Made by a program: the position numbers and the translations under genes | Part shown: positions 6,178 through 6,780 of the stretch, piece by piece | Layout: every line of letters begins with the position of its first letter | How positions within the stretch are numbered: position 1 is the first letter of the stretch | Assembly (NCBI GenBank): GCA_029247985.1 | Contig: JAQWKF010000005.1 | Coordinates: 1 to 6,780 of the forward strand | Source: Flavobacteriaceae bacterium | GTDB taxonomy: Bacteria; Bacteroidota; Bacteroidia; Flavobacteriales; Flavobacteriaceae | Direction of reading: 5' to 3' | DNA length: 6,780 nt | The notes under the pieces: generated by a model | Seen by the model: only the letters and a program-made list of their open reading frames with translations | Told to the model about the DNA's origin: nothing | Databases searched by the model: none

Positions 6178-6780
6178 TTAGTTTTTAAGTTGTTTTGTGA
6201 TTTCTTTATAAGCATTAAGGATTATACCAACGTCAACTGAATAGGATATGTACTGAACACCGAGGTCACGCCATTTGTGCGCATCAGATGGACTTTCGCA
6301 AAAAGTGCCTATAATTTTGTTGTTGGCTTTGGCAAGTGCAACTGCTTTTTGCATTTTTGAAACAACAAGTGGGTGGTGCACTTCTCCAGGAACACCACAT
6401 GATTGTGACAAATCATAAGGTCCTAGAAAAATAACGTCAATCCCATTAATGCTGATGATTTCAGCTAAGTTTTCAATGCCTGCCAATCCTTCGATGTGCA
6501 CTATGGTTAGTGTGTTTGATTCAGCTGAAGAAAAATAGGTTTGTTTCTCTGTATTCGTATAATCCGCAGCTCTTACATACCTGCACATACCCCGTTCGCC
6601 TTGTGGGTGAAAATAACAGGACTTGACTACTTCTTGGGCATCTTCTTTTGTACTCACTTGGGGTACCTGAATGGAATGTACACCTACATCAAGTACTCGC
6701 AATATATTTGCAGGGTTATTTTCGGTTACACGAACAACGACCTCTAGGTTTTGGGCTTTAGCCGCACGACTGATATTTTG
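6178..6780 (-). CDS. HpcH/HpaI-family aldolase (2-keto-3-deoxy sugar acid aldolase-like), 5'-partial
   Basis: The frame is open from the window edge (6780) to TAA at 6180-6178, giving 200 residues. A TTG at 6702 is internal, because the family pattern continues upstream of it. The protein is a class II, metal-dependent pyruvate aldolase with a TIM-barrel fold. Counting from the edge, VVVRV (R17) matches the pyruvate-binding Arg of E. coli HpaI (Arg70). LDVGVHSIQVPQV (D31) matches the Asp84 strand. A P-G-RG element lies near residue 63. VHIEGLAGIENL (E97) and IFLGPYDLS (D123) supply the two metal ligands (Glu149 and Asp175 in HpaI). About 50-60 N-terminal residues, including the catalytic His, are off the window. 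Family members cleave 4-hydroxy-2-oxo acids to pyruvate and an aldehyde. E. coli RhmA uses 2-keto-3-deoxy-L-rhamnonate, giving pyruvate and lactaldehyde. The tight linkage with rhaT favours a RhmA-like role, but substrate cannot be read from sequence alone. It is cytoplasmic and upstream of rhaT in an apparent operon. Confidence 0.88.
   Translation of the reverse strand, partial: QNISRAAKAQNLEVVVRVTENNPANILRVLDVGVHSIQVPQVSTKEDAQEVVKSCYFHPQGERGMCRYVRAADYTNTEKQTYFSSAESNTLTIVHIEGLAGIENLAEIISINGIDVIFLGPYDLSQSCGVPGEVHHPLVVSKMQKAVALAKANNKIIGTFCESPSDAHKWRDLGVQYISYSVDVGIILNAYKEITKQLKN

Noticed and set aside
6700..6702. TTG at 6702 as the start of a short aldolase
   Set aside because: The frame stays open to the window edge, and the upstream residues (VVVRV, NNPANIL) continue the family pattern, including the pyruvate-binding Arg.
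6541..6747. A plus-strand open frame opposite the aldolase gene
   Set aside because: It overlaps conserved aldolase motifs on the other strand, and its translation resembles no known family.

Overview
The window looks like chromosomal DNA from a marine-type Bacteroidota, most likely Flavobacteriaceae. It is AT-rich, and its start sites lack strong Shine-Dalgarno sequences. Its families are typical of that group: a DUF5916 outer-membrane protein, a secreted iduronate-2-sulfatase-like sulfatase, an AraC regulator with an N-terminal cupin, a RhaT-type sugar/proton symporter and an HpcH/HpaI aldolase. This taxonomic reading is inferred from gene content and base composition. I see no tRNA, rRNA, CRISPR array, transposase or integrase.

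Layout. Positions 2-2344 (+) hold the 3' part of a DUF5916/CBM9-like protein whose start lies outside the window. A 177-base gap follows. It contains an AT-rich hairpin at the DUF5916 stop, a candidate 31-residue ORF on the minus strand, and two small dyads. A secreted sulfatase (2522-4177, +) comes next. After a 72-base gap with a perfect 9+9-base dyad lies an AraC-family regulator (4250-5125, +) that appears to start at TTG. Its stop codon overlaps the stop codon of the convergent rhaT-like symporter gene (5122-6165, -) by four bases. Twelve bases upstream of rhaT on the minus strand is the end of an HpcH/HpaI aldolase gene (6178-6780, -), whose start is beyond the window edge.

Working model (inference). 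The locus is the edge of a sulfated, deoxysugar-containing polysaccharide utilisation region. The sulfatase would remove sulfate outside the cytoplasm. The RhaT-type symporter would import the released monosaccharide, probably L-rhamnose or a related sugar. The aldolase would cleave a 2-keto-3-deoxy sugar acid into pyruvate and an aldehyde, as in the non-phosphorylated rhamnose route. The AraC protein would sense a sugar or intermediate. Sulfated, rhamnose-rich algal polysaccharides such as ulvan are plausible substrates, but no SusC/SusD pair, lyase or glycoside hydrolase is visible, so the substrate is unproven. No clearly novel system is evident. The observations most worth a second look are the minus-strand mini-ORF with its bidirectional hairpin, the dyad in front of the AraC gene, and the link between sulfatase, RhaT and aldolase.
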